From assembly GCF_013459645.1 (NCBI RefSeq), contig NZ_CP054861.1:2406001-2470000 (forward strand): a stretch of DNA of 64,000 nucleotides. Direction: 5' to 3'. Each line of letters starts with the position of its first letter. Positions within the stretch are counted from its first letter, which is position 1. The notes under the pieces are model-generated. The model saw only the letters and a list, made by a program, of their open reading frames with translations, made no database searches and was not told the origin of the DNA. Origin of the DNA: Martelella sp. NC20 (lineage in GTDB: Bacteria > Pseudomonadota > Alphaproteobacteria > Rhizobiales > Rhizobiaceae). This document shows, piece by piece, positions 51,589-60,159 of the stretch. A program made the position numbers and the translations under genes.

Positions 51589-54036
51589 ATGGCCCAGAAA
51601 CTCGTCATCATCGGAAACGGCATGGCGCCCGGGCGGATGCTCGAAGACCTGTTCGAGCGCGCGCCCGGCCTCTATGAGGTCACCATCTTCAACGCCGAAC
51701 CACGGGTGAACTACGACCGCATCATGCTGTCGCCCGTGCTCTCGGGCGAAAAGACCTATGAGGATATCATCATCCATGGCGATGACTGGTATGAAGCGCA
51801 TGGCGTGACGCTGCATCGCGGTGCGAAGGTTTCGAAGATCGACCGGGAAGCCAAGACAGTCACCGCCGAAAACGGCATCACCGCGTCCTATGACCGGCTG
51901 GTGATCGCGACCGGCTCCGCGCCCTTCATCATTCCCGTCCCCGGTCACGATCTTCCGGGCGTGCTCGCCTATCGCGATCTCGACGATGTCGGCAATATGC
52001 TGAAGATTGCAGAGGGGCAGGGCCATGCGGTCGTCATCGGCGGCGGGCTTCTGGGGCTCGAAGCGGCCTATGGGCTGAAGCAGCGCGGCATGAGCGTCAC
52101 CGTGCTGCATCTGATGGACACGATCATGGAGCGGCAGCTCGATCCGGCCGCTGCCTACCTGCTGGAAAAGGCGCTGGATGATCGCGGCATCGAGGTCATC
52201 ACCAAGGCGAACACGAAACGCATTCTCGGCGAGGACAGGGTCGAGGGCGTCGAGCTTGAGGATGGCCGCATCATTTCAGCCGATATGGTGGTGATGGCGG
52301 TCGGCATCCGTCCGGCGGCGGGGCTTGCGAAGGATGCGGGACTTCTGACCAATCGCGGCATCGTGGTCGATGACGGCATGGCGACCTCTGATCCTGCAAT
52401 CTTCGCGCTCGGCGAATGCGCCGAGCATCGCGGCACCTGCTACGGGCTGGTCGCCCCACTTTACGAAAGTGCCGCCGCACTCGCCGACCGGCTTGCCGGC
52501 GGCTCTGCCGAATACAAGGGCTCCCACGTCAACACCAAGCTGAAAGTCACCGGCATCAAGCTGTTCTCCGCCGGCGATTTCGCCGAGGGGCCGGACCGCG
52601 AGGAAGTGGTGTTGCGCGATGCCACGCGCGGCATCTACAAACGCGTCATCCTGCAGGACAACCGCGTGATCGGCGCCGTGCTCTACGGCGATACCGCCGA
52701 CGGCGCCTGGTATTTCGACATGCTGAAGCGCGGGACCGACGTGTCGGAGATGCGCGAGACGCTGATTTTCGGACAGGCCTATCAGGGCGGCGGTGCCGCC
52801 GATCCGGCGGCCGCCGTGGCAGCACTTCCCGATGACGCGGAAATCTGCGGCTGCAACGGCATCTGCAAGGGCAGGATCGTCTCGGCGATCTCCGACAAGG
52901 GCCTGACCTCGCTCGATGATGTGCGCGCCCACACCAAGGCGTCGGCCTCGTGCGGCACCTGCACCGGGCTCGTTGAACAGTTGCTGTCGCTGACGCTGGG
53001 CGATGCCTATAATCCGGCCGCGGTCCAGCCGGTCTGCGGCTGCACCGATCTCGGCCATGACGATGTCCGCCGGCTGATCCGCGCCAAGGGGCTGAAGACC
53101 ATTCCCGCCGTGATGCAGGAACTGGAATGGAAAACCTCCTGCGGCTGCGCCAAATGCCGACCGGCGCTGAACTATTACCTCGTCTGCGACTGGCCCGGCG
53201 AATATGCCGACGACTATCAGTCGCGGTTCATCAATGAGCGCGTCCACGCCAATATCCAGAAGGACGGCACCTATTCGGTCGTGCCGCGCATGTGGGGCGG
53301 GGTCACCTCGTCGAAGGAGCTGCGCGCGATCGCCGATGTGGTCGACAAGTTCGATATCCCGACGGTCAAATGCACCGGCGGCCAGCGCATCGACATGCTC
53401 GGCATCAAGAAGGAGGACCTGCCGGCGGTCTGGGCCGATCTCGGCAAGGCCGGCTTCGTCTCGGGCCAGGCCTATGCCAAGGGGCTGCGCACCGTCAAAA
53501 CCTGTGTCGGCAATGACTGGTGCCGTTTCGGCACCCAGGATTCCACCGGGCTCGGCATCCGGCTTGAGAAATTCATGTGGGGCTCGTGGACGCCGGCCAA
53601 GCTGAAACTCGCCGTCTCCGGTTGTCCGCGCAACTGCGCCGAGGCGACCTGCAAGGATATCGGCGTGATCTGCGTCGATTCGGGCTTCGAGATCCACTTC
53701 GCAGGAGCCGCCGGTCTGGAAATCCGCGGCACGGATGTACTCGGCATGGTGAAGACCGAGGACGAGGCGCTCGAACATATCGTGGCGCTGACCCAGATGT
53801 ATCGCGAACAGGGCCGCTATCTGGAGCGCATCTACAAATGGGCGAAGCGCATCGGCCATGACGAGGTCCGCGCCCAGATCATGGACAATGCCGAAAAGCG
53901 CAAGGCCTATTTCGACCGCTTCGTCGAAAGCCAGAAATATGCCCAGGTCGATCCGTGGTCCGAGCGTGTCTCCGGCAAGGACAAGCACGAATTCAAGCCG
54001 ATGGCCGTGGTCGGGCATCACGAAGCGGCGGAGTGA
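51589..54036 (+). CDS. nirB: NADH-dependent nitrite reductase large subunit NirB
   Basis: 815 residues: an N-terminal FAD/NAD pyridine-disulfide domain (VIIGNGMAPGRML, VVIGGGLLGLEAAYGLK), two BFD-like [2Fe-2S] segments (CGCNGICKGRIV with CGTCTGL; CGCTDLGHDD with SCGCAKC), then the nitrite/sulfite reductase ferredoxin and siroheme domains with cluster ligands in TCVGNDWCRFG and GCPRNCAEATCKD. It reduces nitrite to ammonium in the cytoplasm. It follows nrtCD by five bases, so uptake and reduction are co-transcribed. Confidence 0.97.
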   Translation: MAQKLVIIGNGMAPGRMLEDLFERAPGLYEVTIFNAEPRVNYDRIMLSPVLSGEKTYEDIIIHGDDWYEAHGVTLHRGAKVSKIDREAKTVTAENGITASYDRLVIATGSAPFIIPVPGHDLPGVLAYRDLDDVGNMLKIAEGQGHAVVIGGGLLGLEAAYGLKQRGMSVTVLHLMDTIMERQLDPAAAYLLEKALDDRGIEVITKANTKRILGEDRVEGVELEDGRIISADMVVMAVGIRPAAGLAKDAGLLTNRGIVVDDGMATSDPAIFALGECAEHRGTCYGLVAPLYESAAALADRLAGGSAEYKGSHVNTKLKVTGIKLFSAGDFAEGPDREEVVLRDATRGIYKRVILQDNRVIGAVLYGDTADGAWYFDMLKRGTDVSEMRETLIFGQAYQGGGAADPAAAVAALPDDAEICGCNGICKGRIVSAISDKGLTSLDDVRAHTKASASCGTCTGLVEQLLSLTLGDAYNPAAVQPVCGCTDLGHDDVRRLIRAKGLKTIPAVMQELEWKTSCGCAKCRPALNYYLVCDWPGEYADDYQSRFINERVHANIQKDGTYSVVPRMWGGVTSSKELRAIADVVDKFDIPTVKCTGGQRIDMLGIKKEDLPAVWADLGKAGFVSGQAYAKGLRTVKTCVGNDWCRFGTQDSTGLGIRLEKFMWGSWTPAKLKLAVSGCPRNCAEATCKDIGVICVDSGFEIHFAGAAGLEIRGTDVLGMVKTEDEALEHIVALTQMYREQGRYLERIYKWAKRIGHDEVRAQIMDNAEKRKAYFDRFVESQKYAQVDPWSERVSGKDKHEFKPMAVVGHHEAAE

Positions 54037-54046
54037 GGAGCCCATC

Positions 54047-54382
54047 ATGAGCAATGACTTTATCGCCATCGGCCATATCGAGGACATCCCGAAGCGCGGC
54101 GCGCGCTGCGTGAACACGGCCTTCGGGCGGATCGCGGTGTTCCGCACCGCCGAGGACGAGGTCTTCGCCATCGACGACCGTTGCCCGCACAAGGGCGGCC
54201 CGTTGTCCGAGGGCATGGTGCACGGAAAGGCGGTAACCTGCCCGCTGCATAATGTCGTGATTTCGCTGGAAAGCGGCGCGGCGCTCGGCGTGGACGAGGG
54301 CGAGGTGCAGACCTATCCGGTGCGGGTGGAGGACGGCCGGCTGTTGATCGCGCTTTCCGCCCTGCCGCTCGCGGCGGAATAG
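54047..54382 (+). CDS. nirD: Nitrite reductase small subunit NirD
   Basis: 111 residues with a Rieske-type fold. Unlike many NirD proteins it keeps the cluster ligands CPHKGG (C46, H48) and CPLHNVV (C65, H68), so it may bind a [2Fe-2S] centre. It completes the NirBD enzyme. The ATG at 54047 follows GTGAGGAG, and the gene starts ten bases after nirB. Confidence 0.95.
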   Translation: MSNDFIAIGHIEDIPKRGARCVNTAFGRIAVFRTAEDEVFAIDDRCPHKGGPLSEGMVHGKAVTCPLHNVVISLESGAALGVDEGEVQTYPVRVEDGRLLIALSALPLAAE

Positions 54383-54393
54383 GGAGGCGGATC

Positions 54394-55875
54394 ATGGCTG
54401 CCGGAGGCTCAAAAACACCCGCGCGCATGGAGGCACTTGCCGTCCTGCCGCTGTTTTTCCGCCTGAAAGGCAGGCCGGTATTGGTCGCAGGCGCGAGCGA
54501 GGCCGCCGCCTGGAAGACGGAGCTGCTGGCGGCCGCCGGCGCCGATGTGACGGTGTATCTTGGTGGCGGGCCTGCCTGCGATGAATTGCTGGCGCTTGAG
54601 GCCGGCGGCAGGATCAGCGTTCGTGCCGGAGGCTGGCAGGCGGCGGATTGGCGTGAGGCCGGTCTGGCGCTGGCGGACTGCGACGGCGAGGACGAAGCGG
54701 AAGCTTTCGCCGCGCGGGCGAAAGCCGAGGGCGTGCCCTGCAACGTGATCGACAAGCCGGCCCATTGCAGCTTCCAGTTCGGCGCCATCGTCAACCGTTC
54801 GCCGGTCGTGGTCGGCATTTCCACCGATGGCGCGGCGCCCATACTGGGCCAGGCGATCCGGCGGCGGATCGAGACGCTGCTGCCGAAGGCGCTTGCCGAA
54901 TGGGCGGGCCTTGCCGCTTCTCTGCGCGATTTGGTCGGCGCCAGGCTGAAACCGGGTGGCCCGCGCCGCGCCTTCTGGGAGCATTTCGCCGACCTCAGCT
55001 TTGCCGGGCAGTCCGGACCCGATGAAGGCGCAGCGGAGCGCATTCTCGCAACGGCGGAGACGATCGCGAAGACGCCCCGGACCGGCAGCGTTACGCTTGT
55101 CGGCGCCGGGCCGGGTGATCCCGAGCTTCTGACGCTCAAGGCCATGCGGGCGCTGCAATCGGCCGATGTGATCCTGTTCGACGACCTTGTCTCGCCGGAA
55201 ATCCTTGAGCTTGCGCGCCGCGAGGCCAGGCGCATGCTGGTGGGAAAACGCGGCGGGCGGACGAGTTGCCGGCAGGAGGACATCAACCGGATGATGCTCG
55301 ATCTGGCGCGGGCGGGACGGCGCGTGGTGCGGCTGAAATCAGGGGATCCCTCGATCTTTGGGCGTTCCGGCGAGGAAATCGCCGCTTTGAAGGAAGCGGG
55401 CATTCCGGTCTCTGTCATTCCGGGCATCACCGCCGCGAGCGCGCTGGCCGCGGGAACCAACACGTCGCTCACCCACCGCGATTGTGCCCAGTCGGTCCGT
55501 TTCGTCACCGGGCACTCGAAGAAAGGCGCATTGCCGGACGATGTCGACTGGCGCGCCATCGCCGACCCGAAGACGACGACGATGTTTTACATGGGCGGAC
55601 GCACGGCCAACGAGATCAGCAACAGGCTGATGGCCGAAGGCCTCGCGCCCGAAACGCCGATCCTGATCGCCTCCAATATCAGCCGCCCGGAGGAGAAGCG
55701 CTGGCACGGCACGCTCGCAAGCCTTGGCAGCGGCATGGCTGAAATCGGCTACGACAACCCGGTCCTGTTCGGCGTAGGCCGGGTTTTCGCAAAGGCGGAT
55801 GCGGCGACTGAGAGGCAGGCTTTCCAGCCGGGTTATCTCAAGGAAACACAGGCTTTGCCCGCGACGGCCTGGTAG
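54394..55875 (+). CDS. cysG: Siroheme synthase CysG
   Basis: 493 residues. The N-terminal third (residues 10-220) is the precorrin-2 dehydrogenase/ferrochelatase module (FFRLKGRPVLVAGASEAAAWK, VNRSPVVVGISTDGAAPILGQAIRRRIE). The C-terminal part (from about 230) is the uroporphyrinogen-III C-methyltransferase (VTLVGAGPGDPELLTLKA, VRLKSGDPSIFGR, VIPGITAASALAAG). It makes siroheme for NirB, which explains its place as the last gene of the nrt-nir operon. The N-terminal nucleotide loop is slightly degenerate (GASEAAAWK rather than GGGxVAxRK). A dispersed repeat begins just after its stop. Confidence 0.94.
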   Translation: MAAGGSKTPARMEALAVLPLFFRLKGRPVLVAGASEAAAWKTELLAAAGADVTVYLGGGPACDELLALEAGGRISVRAGGWQAADWREAGLALADCDGEDEAEAFAARAKAEGVPCNVIDKPAHCSFQFGAIVNRSPVVVGISTDGAAPILGQAIRRRIETLLPKALAEWAGLAASLRDLVGARLKPGGPRRAFWEHFADLSFAGQSGPDEGAAERILATAETIAKTPRTGSVTLVGAGPGDPELLTLKAMRALQSADVILFDDLVSPEILELARREARRMLVGKRGGRTSCRQEDINRMMLDLARAGRRVVRLKSGDPSIFGRSGEEIAALKEAGIPVSVIPGITAASALAAGTNTSLTHRDCAQSVRFVTGHSKKGALPDDVDWRAIADPKTTTMFYMGGRTANEISNRLMAEGLAPETPILIASNISRPEEKRWHGTLASLGSGMAEIGYDNPVLFGVGRVFAKADAATERQAFQPGYLKETQALPATAW

Positions 55876-55883
55876 GTCGTCGC

Positions 55884-55948
55884 TAGCGTCGGGCGAAAAA
55901 GCGGTATCCGGTTTTTCGTTAACCCGACGGTCAAAACAAAGAATCTAG
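55884..55948 (+). repeat. Dispersed intergenic repeat, copy 1
   Basis: A ~65-base unit containing GTCGGGCGAAAAAG, then CCGGTTTTTCGTTAACCCGAC and ending GAATCTAG. Its ends GTCGGG and CCCGAC are complementary, so it folds into a hairpin. A copy in the opposite orientation lies at 62465-62530 with about 90 percent identity by eye. It is placed nine bases after cysG and may also end that transcript. Confidence 0.8.
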
Positions 55949-55966
55949 TGCCTTGTGTCCGACATT

Positions 55967-56713
55967 TCAGTTCTGTTCGGGCGGCGACATCCGGCGTGAG
56001 AGCGCTGGCGCAAGGCCAGTCGAGGGCTTTGCCGGCGGACGCGCGAAGCTTCCGTGGCTCGCGCCTGCGGGAAAGAGCCGGCACAAGCCCGCAGCCTGAA
56101 CCGCTGCCGCCCTGACCGGGTCGATCAGCATGGCCGGTACGCCCCCGGCGATCTCATCGGCCAGACCGGCAATCGGGGCGCCGGCCAGGATGATGCAGTC
56201 CGCCGTCTTGCTGGCCGTCAGGCATGTGCGCAAAAGCGGCTCCCGGAGGTCTTCGGCGACATTGCGAATATCGGAAAAGCCGTCTTCCGGCGTGAATGTT
56301 CCGGCAAACCGGCCGCCAAGGCCTGCCCGCGTCACCTGTTCGCCATACCAGGCGGCAAGCCGGGGCGTGAAGGTGACGAAGGCGAAGCGCTCGCCAAGCG
56401 ACAGGGCCGTCAGCATCGCCGCCTCGCTCATGCCGGTGACGGGAATGTCGAACAGCTCGCGGGCGGCCGAAAGACCGGGATCGCCAAAGGCGGCGATCAC
56501 CGCCGCATCGAAGGCGCCGGCCTTTTCCGCCAGCATCGAGAGCACTTCGGCGCCGGCAATCTGCGCTTCCGCGCGCGAGGAGATATAGGCAAATCCCCGC
56601 CGGGCCGTGACCGTCGCAAGCTCGGCGTCCGGCGGCAGCACCATTCTTGCGGATGCGGCAAGGCGTTCGGTCAGCGCCTCGGTGGTGTTCGGGTTGATCA
56701 GCAATATCCGCAT
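55967..56713 (-). CDS. Aspartate/glutamate/hydantoin racemase family protein
   Basis: 248 residues starting MRILLINPNTTEALTERL, with VIAAFGDPGLSAARELFDIPVTGMSEAAM (first catalytic region; the usual Cys position reads G-D-P-G) and ASKTADCIILAGAPIAGLADEI (Cys in the second region). This is the Asp/Glu/hydantoin racemase superfamily, HyuE-like. It would racemise a hydantoin or related ureide, or a decarboxylase relative may be meant. The start overlaps the TRAP permease stop (ATGA), so it is the last gene of the TRAP operon. A longer frame on this strand runs through the permease but is not real there. Confidence 0.82.
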   Translation of the reverse strand: MRILLINPNTTEALTERLAASARMVLPPDAELATVTARRGFAYISSRAEAQIAGAEVLSMLAEKAGAFDAAVIAAFGDPGLSAARELFDIPVTGMSEAAMLTALSLGERFAFVTFTPRLAAWYGEQVTRAGLGGRFAGTFTPEDGFSDIRNVAEDLREPLLRTCLTASKTADCIILAGAPIAGLADEIAGGVPAMLIDPVRAAAVQAAGLCRLFPAGASHGSFARPPAKPSTGLAPALSRRMSPPEQN

Positions 56714-57993
56714 CAGTAGCCGAGCCTTTCGGGCAGCCAGGTCACCAGCGCCGGAAACAGCATGCAGGCGACAAGCACCGCATACATGGCGGCGATGAAC
56801 GGCCAGCTTTCGCGCACCAGATCCCCCATCTTCACCCCCGTCACGCCGCAGATGACGAACAGCACCACGCCAACCGGCGGGGTCAGCATGCCGATCACCA
56901 GGTTGAGGACGAAGAGGAAGCCGAAATGCAGCGGATCGATGCCATAATGCAGGGCGATCGGGTGGAACAGCGGCACCAGCATGATGTAGGCGGCGTTCGA
57001 TTCCAGGAACATGCCGACCACGAGCAGCATCAGGGCGATCAGGCAGAGGAAGACGAACGGATTGTCGGTCAGCCCCTGCATGAAGCCGGCAAGTTTCATC
57101 GGCAGAAGGTCGATGGTGAACAGGAAGGTCACGGTGGCGGCGAACGCGATCATCGCTCCGACAAGCGCCGAGGTCTTCGCCGCATCGAGCAGCACATGCG
57201 GCAGGTCCGAGATCGTGAGCCGCCTTGTGACGAAAAACCCGAGAAACAGTGCATAGCAGACGCCGACCGCAGCCCCCTCCGTCGGCGTGAACGCGCCGCC
57301 GACAATGCCGCCGATGACGATCACCGGCATCAGGAAGACGACCAGGTTGCGGCGCGTCTGACGCCATATGTTCGCAAGCGAGATCGGCTCTCCGGCGAGC
57401 GGATAGTCGCGCTTCCATGCGATGAACCAGCAAAGCGCCATGAAGGCGAGGAAGAGCAGGATGCCGGGTATGACGCCGGACATGAACATGCCGCCGACCG
57501 AGACCGAGGAACCGGCCATGAAGGCGTAGACGATCATCGCGCCCGACGGCGGAATGATTGGCCCGAGATTGGCGGCGGCCGCGACGATGCCGGATGAAAA
57601 GCCGAGGCCGTATTGCTTCTTCAGCGACGGCACCAGTGTCGAGGCCAGCGCCGAGGCGTCCGCCACCGCAGCGCCCGAGACAGAGGCGAGGCCGGCGCCG
57701 GAAATGATGGTGACCTGTGCCAGCCCGCCGCGCACGCGGCCGATGAAGGCATTGGCGAAATCGATCAGCCGTTCCATGATCCCGCCCTTCAGCATCAGTT
57801 CGCCGGCGATCATGAACAGCGGGATCGACATCAGCGGGAAGGAATTGACGGCGTTGAGGATGCGCGGCGCCATGACGTTGACATCGAAGCCCGCAAGCCA
57901 GAGGCCGGCAAGCGCTGCAACGCCGAGGGAGAAGGCGAGCGGCATGCCGAGAAAGGCGAGCGTCAGAAACGTGGCGATGACGATCAGGCTCAT
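56713..57993 (-). CDS. TRAP transporter large permease, DctM type
   Basis: 426 residues, about twelve membrane helices, beginning MSLIVIATFLTLAFLGMPLAFSLG. Family motifs are visible: SIPLFMIAGELMLKGGIMERLIDFANAFIGRVRGGL, then SGAAVADASALASTLVPSLKKQYG and IIPPSGAMIVYAF. It is the sodium-coupled transport subunit. The ATG ending at 57993 overlaps the DctQ gene by four bases; upstream codons in the same frame belong to the dctQ region and are unlike the family. Confidence 0.93.
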   Translation of the reverse strand: MSLIVIATFLTLAFLGMPLAFSLGVAALAGLWLAGFDVNVMAPRILNAVNSFPLMSIPLFMIAGELMLKGGIMERLIDFANAFIGRVRGGLAQVTIISGAGLASVSGAAVADASALASTLVPSLKKQYGLGFSSGIVAAAANLGPIIPPSGAMIVYAFMAGSSVSVGGMFMSGVIPGILLFLAFMALCWFIAWKRDYPLAGEPISLANIWRQTRRNLVVFLMPVIVIGGIVGGAFTPTEGAAVGVCYALFLGFFVTRRLTISDLPHVLLDAAKTSALVGAMIAFAATVTFLFTIDLLPMKLAGFMQGLTDNPFVFLCLIALMLLVVGMFLESNAAYIMLVPLFHPIALHYGIDPLHFGFLFVLNLVIGMLTPPVGVVLFVICGVTGVKMGDLVRESWPFIAAMYAVLVACMLFPALVTWLPERLGY

Positions 57994-58475
57994 GGGCGCG
58001 GCTCCGCCGGATAGAGCGAAAGATGGAGAAGGTGAAGCGCCGCATGCGCCGCACCGATGATGATCGGGAAGAAGAACACGCTGGATGTCAGGTCGAGCGT
58101 GCCGAGGCGTTCCGACCACGTCACCCTGGCGGTTATGATGGCGGTCCAGAAGACGATCCCCATCAGCCCGGCGGCAACAAGGCTCATCAGCCTCGCAAGG
58201 TTCCGGCGCGACGTTGCGGGCAGGCGTGAAACTAGCATGTCGATGCTGACATGGCTCCCCTCGCGAATGCCGAGCGGGATCGCGATGAAGATCGTTGCGA
58301 CAAAGGCGAGCCTGCTGATTTCGTCAGCCCAGTCGAAGGAGCTGTTGAAGACATAGCGCATCACCACCTGGGCGGAGACCACGACGACCATGGCCGCCGC
58401 GCTCGCAATCACGAGGATGCGGGCGCACCAGTCGGCGCCCGCAAGGATCTTGGTGAAGAACTGGTTGAAAACCAT
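57990..58475 (-). CDS. TRAP transporter small permease, DctQ type
   Basis: 161 residues with four membrane helices (ILAGADWCARILVIASAAAMVVVVSAQVVMRYVFNSSFDWADEISRL), the standard DctQ core in which the VMRYVFN and WADEISR segments are diagnostic. It connects DctP to DctM. It starts just after the DctP stop and overlaps dctM. Confidence 0.9.
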   Translation of the reverse strand: MVFNQFFTKILAGADWCARILVIASAAAMVVVVSAQVVMRYVFNSSFDWADEISRLAFVATIFIAIPLGIREGSHVSIDMLVSRLPATSRRNLARLMSLVAAGLMGIVFWTAIITARVTWSERLGTLDLTSSVFFFPIIIGAAHAALHLLHLSLYPAEPRP

Positions 58476-58480
58476 CGGTG

Positions 58481-59476
58481 TTACATATTGGACTTGGCGG
58501 TTTCATCATCGAGCAGCTGGACCAGATCGGGGTCGATCCGGCCCTTCGTTTCGGCGGCCACGCCTGCTGTCTTCTCGCGCAGTGCCTCGGCCAGTTCGGG
58601 TGAAACCTCGGTGAAGATCATGCCCTTCTCGACAAGCTGGTCAAGACCCGCCGCATCCTGCTCGGCGGCCAGTTCACGCTGATAGGCGATCGCTGTTCCC
58701 ATCGCGTCGATGATGATCTGCTGGGTGTCGCTGTCGAGCCCGTCGAACCATGCCTTGTTGCCGACGACGGAGATGAAGTCGAAGAAGTGGCCGGTGTTCG
58801 AGAGATATTTCTGGACTTCGGCATAGCCCGCCACATTGATGATCGCGAACGGATTTTCCTGGCCGTCGATCACGCCCTGTTCGAGCGCGGAATAGAGTTC
58901 CTTGACGTCCATGGCGACCGGGTTGGCGCCGAGCGCGCGGAAGGTGGCGAGGTGGGTCTCGTTCGGCTGCAGGCGGATTTTCAGGCCCTCGATGTCCTCG
59001 ACGGTCTCGATCGGGCGGACATTATTGGTGAGCTGGCGGAAGCCGAGCTCCATATAGCCGAGCGAGGTCATGCCCTCTTCGGCAAGCTTCTCGTCGAGTG
59101 CTGCGCCAACGGGGCCATCGACGATGGCGAAGGCCTGCTCGCGGTCCTTGAACTGGAACGGAAGGCCGATGATTTCCAGGCCGGGAACGGTGCGGGTGAG
59201 ATAGGCGGTGCCGACCCACATCAACTCGATCGAGCCGAGCTTGACGGCCTGGACGTTTTCCGCCGCGCCGCCGAGCTGCTGGGCCGGAAAGATATTGACG
59301 TCGATTTCACCGTTCGACAGGCGCTCGACCTCCTCCTCGAACTTCGCCATGGCGAGCGAGGAGGAATGTTCGGTGGCGAAATTGCCGGCGACGCGGATGG
59401 TCTGTTTGGCATGCGCCGCAGTGACGCCCGAAAGGGCGATCGCGGCGGTGGCGAAAAGGGCAAGAACTGTTTTCAT
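58481..59476 (-). CDS. TRAP transporter substrate-binding protein, DctP type
   Basis: 331 residues. Signal peptide MKTVLALFATAAIALSGVTAAHA, then the DctP fold (TIRVAGNFATEHSSSLAMAKFEEEVERLSNGEIDVNIFPAQQLGG) with the conserved GLKIRLQPNETHLATFRALGANPVAM region, including the arginine that usually grips a carboxylate. It captures the substrate in the periplasm. Linked to UraD and a hydantoin-racemase-like protein, its ligand may be a ureide or purine breakdown acid, which is an inference. Confidence 0.92.
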   Translation of the reverse strand: MKTVLALFATAAIALSGVTAAHAKQTIRVAGNFATEHSSSLAMAKFEEEVERLSNGEIDVNIFPAQQLGGAAENVQAVKLGSIELMWVGTAYLTRTVPGLEIIGLPFQFKDREQAFAIVDGPVGAALDEKLAEEGMTSLGYMELGFRQLTNNVRPIETVEDIEGLKIRLQPNETHLATFRALGANPVAMDVKELYSALEQGVIDGQENPFAIINVAGYAEVQKYLSNTGHFFDFISVVGNKAWFDGLDSDTQQIIIDAMGTAIAYQRELAAEQDAAGLDQLVEKGMIFTEVSPELAEALREKTAGVAAETKGRIDPDLVQLLDDETAKSNM

Positions 59477-59482
59477 GGCTGG

Positions 59483-60037
59483 TTACTCCAGGGTTTCAGC
59501 TTGGGCGAGGGAGGAGGCGGGCGAACCACCGAAAAGCCGGTTCACACGTGATTCAATCACCGAGGCGATTTCGGCCAGGGTCAGGGCATGCTCTTCGAGC
59601 GCCGAATGATTGAGGCGGCGCGCGAAGGTCTCGAACAGCGCCCCGAGATCTGGAACGCGGTGAAGGGCGATGATGAAGGGATAGCCGAAGCGGGCGCGAT
59701 AGGCCGCGTTGAGGGTTGCAAGCCGCGCCGCCTCTTCCTGCGAAAGCGCAAGCAGGCCGAGGCGCGCCTGTTCGCCGGTGGAGGCGGCGGTCATGCGGCC
59801 GGCCAACGCCTCGCTGCCGGCAAGTTCGGGATGAACGCCGAAGAGCGCGCGTTGCCGGCTGATGCCGGAGCGGTAGATCGTTTCCATCAGCGCCTCGGCA
59901 AGCGCGGAACCGTCGGCGAACGGCCTTGCCGCCAGGCTTGCCTCGCAGACCCAGACCGAACGCTCGACAAGCGGCTCCATCATCGAAAGCGCCTTGTCAT
60001 CCGCGGCGGTGTTGAGGGTCATTATGGCGTTGTTCAT
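59483..60037 (-). CDS. uraD: OHCU decarboxylase, UraD type
   Basis: 184 residues of the 2-oxo-4-hydroxy-4-carboxy-5-ureidoimidazoline decarboxylase family: FGVHPELAGSEALAG (catalytic His), TAASTGEQARLGLLALSQEEAARLATLNAAYRARFGYPFIIAL, and a final arginine near ESRVNRLFG. It forms S-allantoin in urate breakdown. It is the first gene of the minus-strand TRAP operon, five to six bases before dctP, and diverges from a LysR gene. The N-terminal 30 residues are a little unusual for the family. Confidence 0.88.
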   Translation of the reverse strand: MNNAIMTLNTAADDKALSMMEPLVERSVWVCEASLAARPFADGSALAEALMETIYRSGISRQRALFGVHPELAGSEALAGRMTAASTGEQARLGLLALSQEEAARLATLNAAYRARFGYPFIIALHRVPDLGALFETFARRLNHSALEEHALTLAEIASVIESRVNRLFGGSPASSLAQAETLE

Positions 60038-60056
60038 GTCTGGGATTGCCCGGTCT

Positions 60057-60111
60057 GATTGTGAAGCACTTCTGTTGACCGCAATGCTACGCGCATTCCT
60101 TCATCACAATC
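60057..60111. promoter_or_regulatory. Candidate LysR operators between uraD and the LysR gene
   Basis: Two inverted repeats are nested here. GATTGTGA (60057-60064) pairs with TCACAATC (60104-60111). Inside, AATGC-N5-GCATT (60083-60097) is a 15-bp palindrome of the size and spacing LysR proteins favour. They lie in the 122-base divergent region, so control of both uraD-TRAP and the regulator is plausible. Confidence 0.5.
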
Positions 60112-60159
60112 CATGATATTAACGGTAACTCTTCATTCTAATTTATAGTATGGTTGGCC

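Noticed and set aside
55967..58054. A single 695-codon frame that could be read as a fusion of a membrane protein to the racemase
   Set aside because: Only the last 248 codons, from the ATG at 56713, match the racemase family. The upstream part is an out-of-frame shadow of the DctM gene, which has its own start and overlapping stop.
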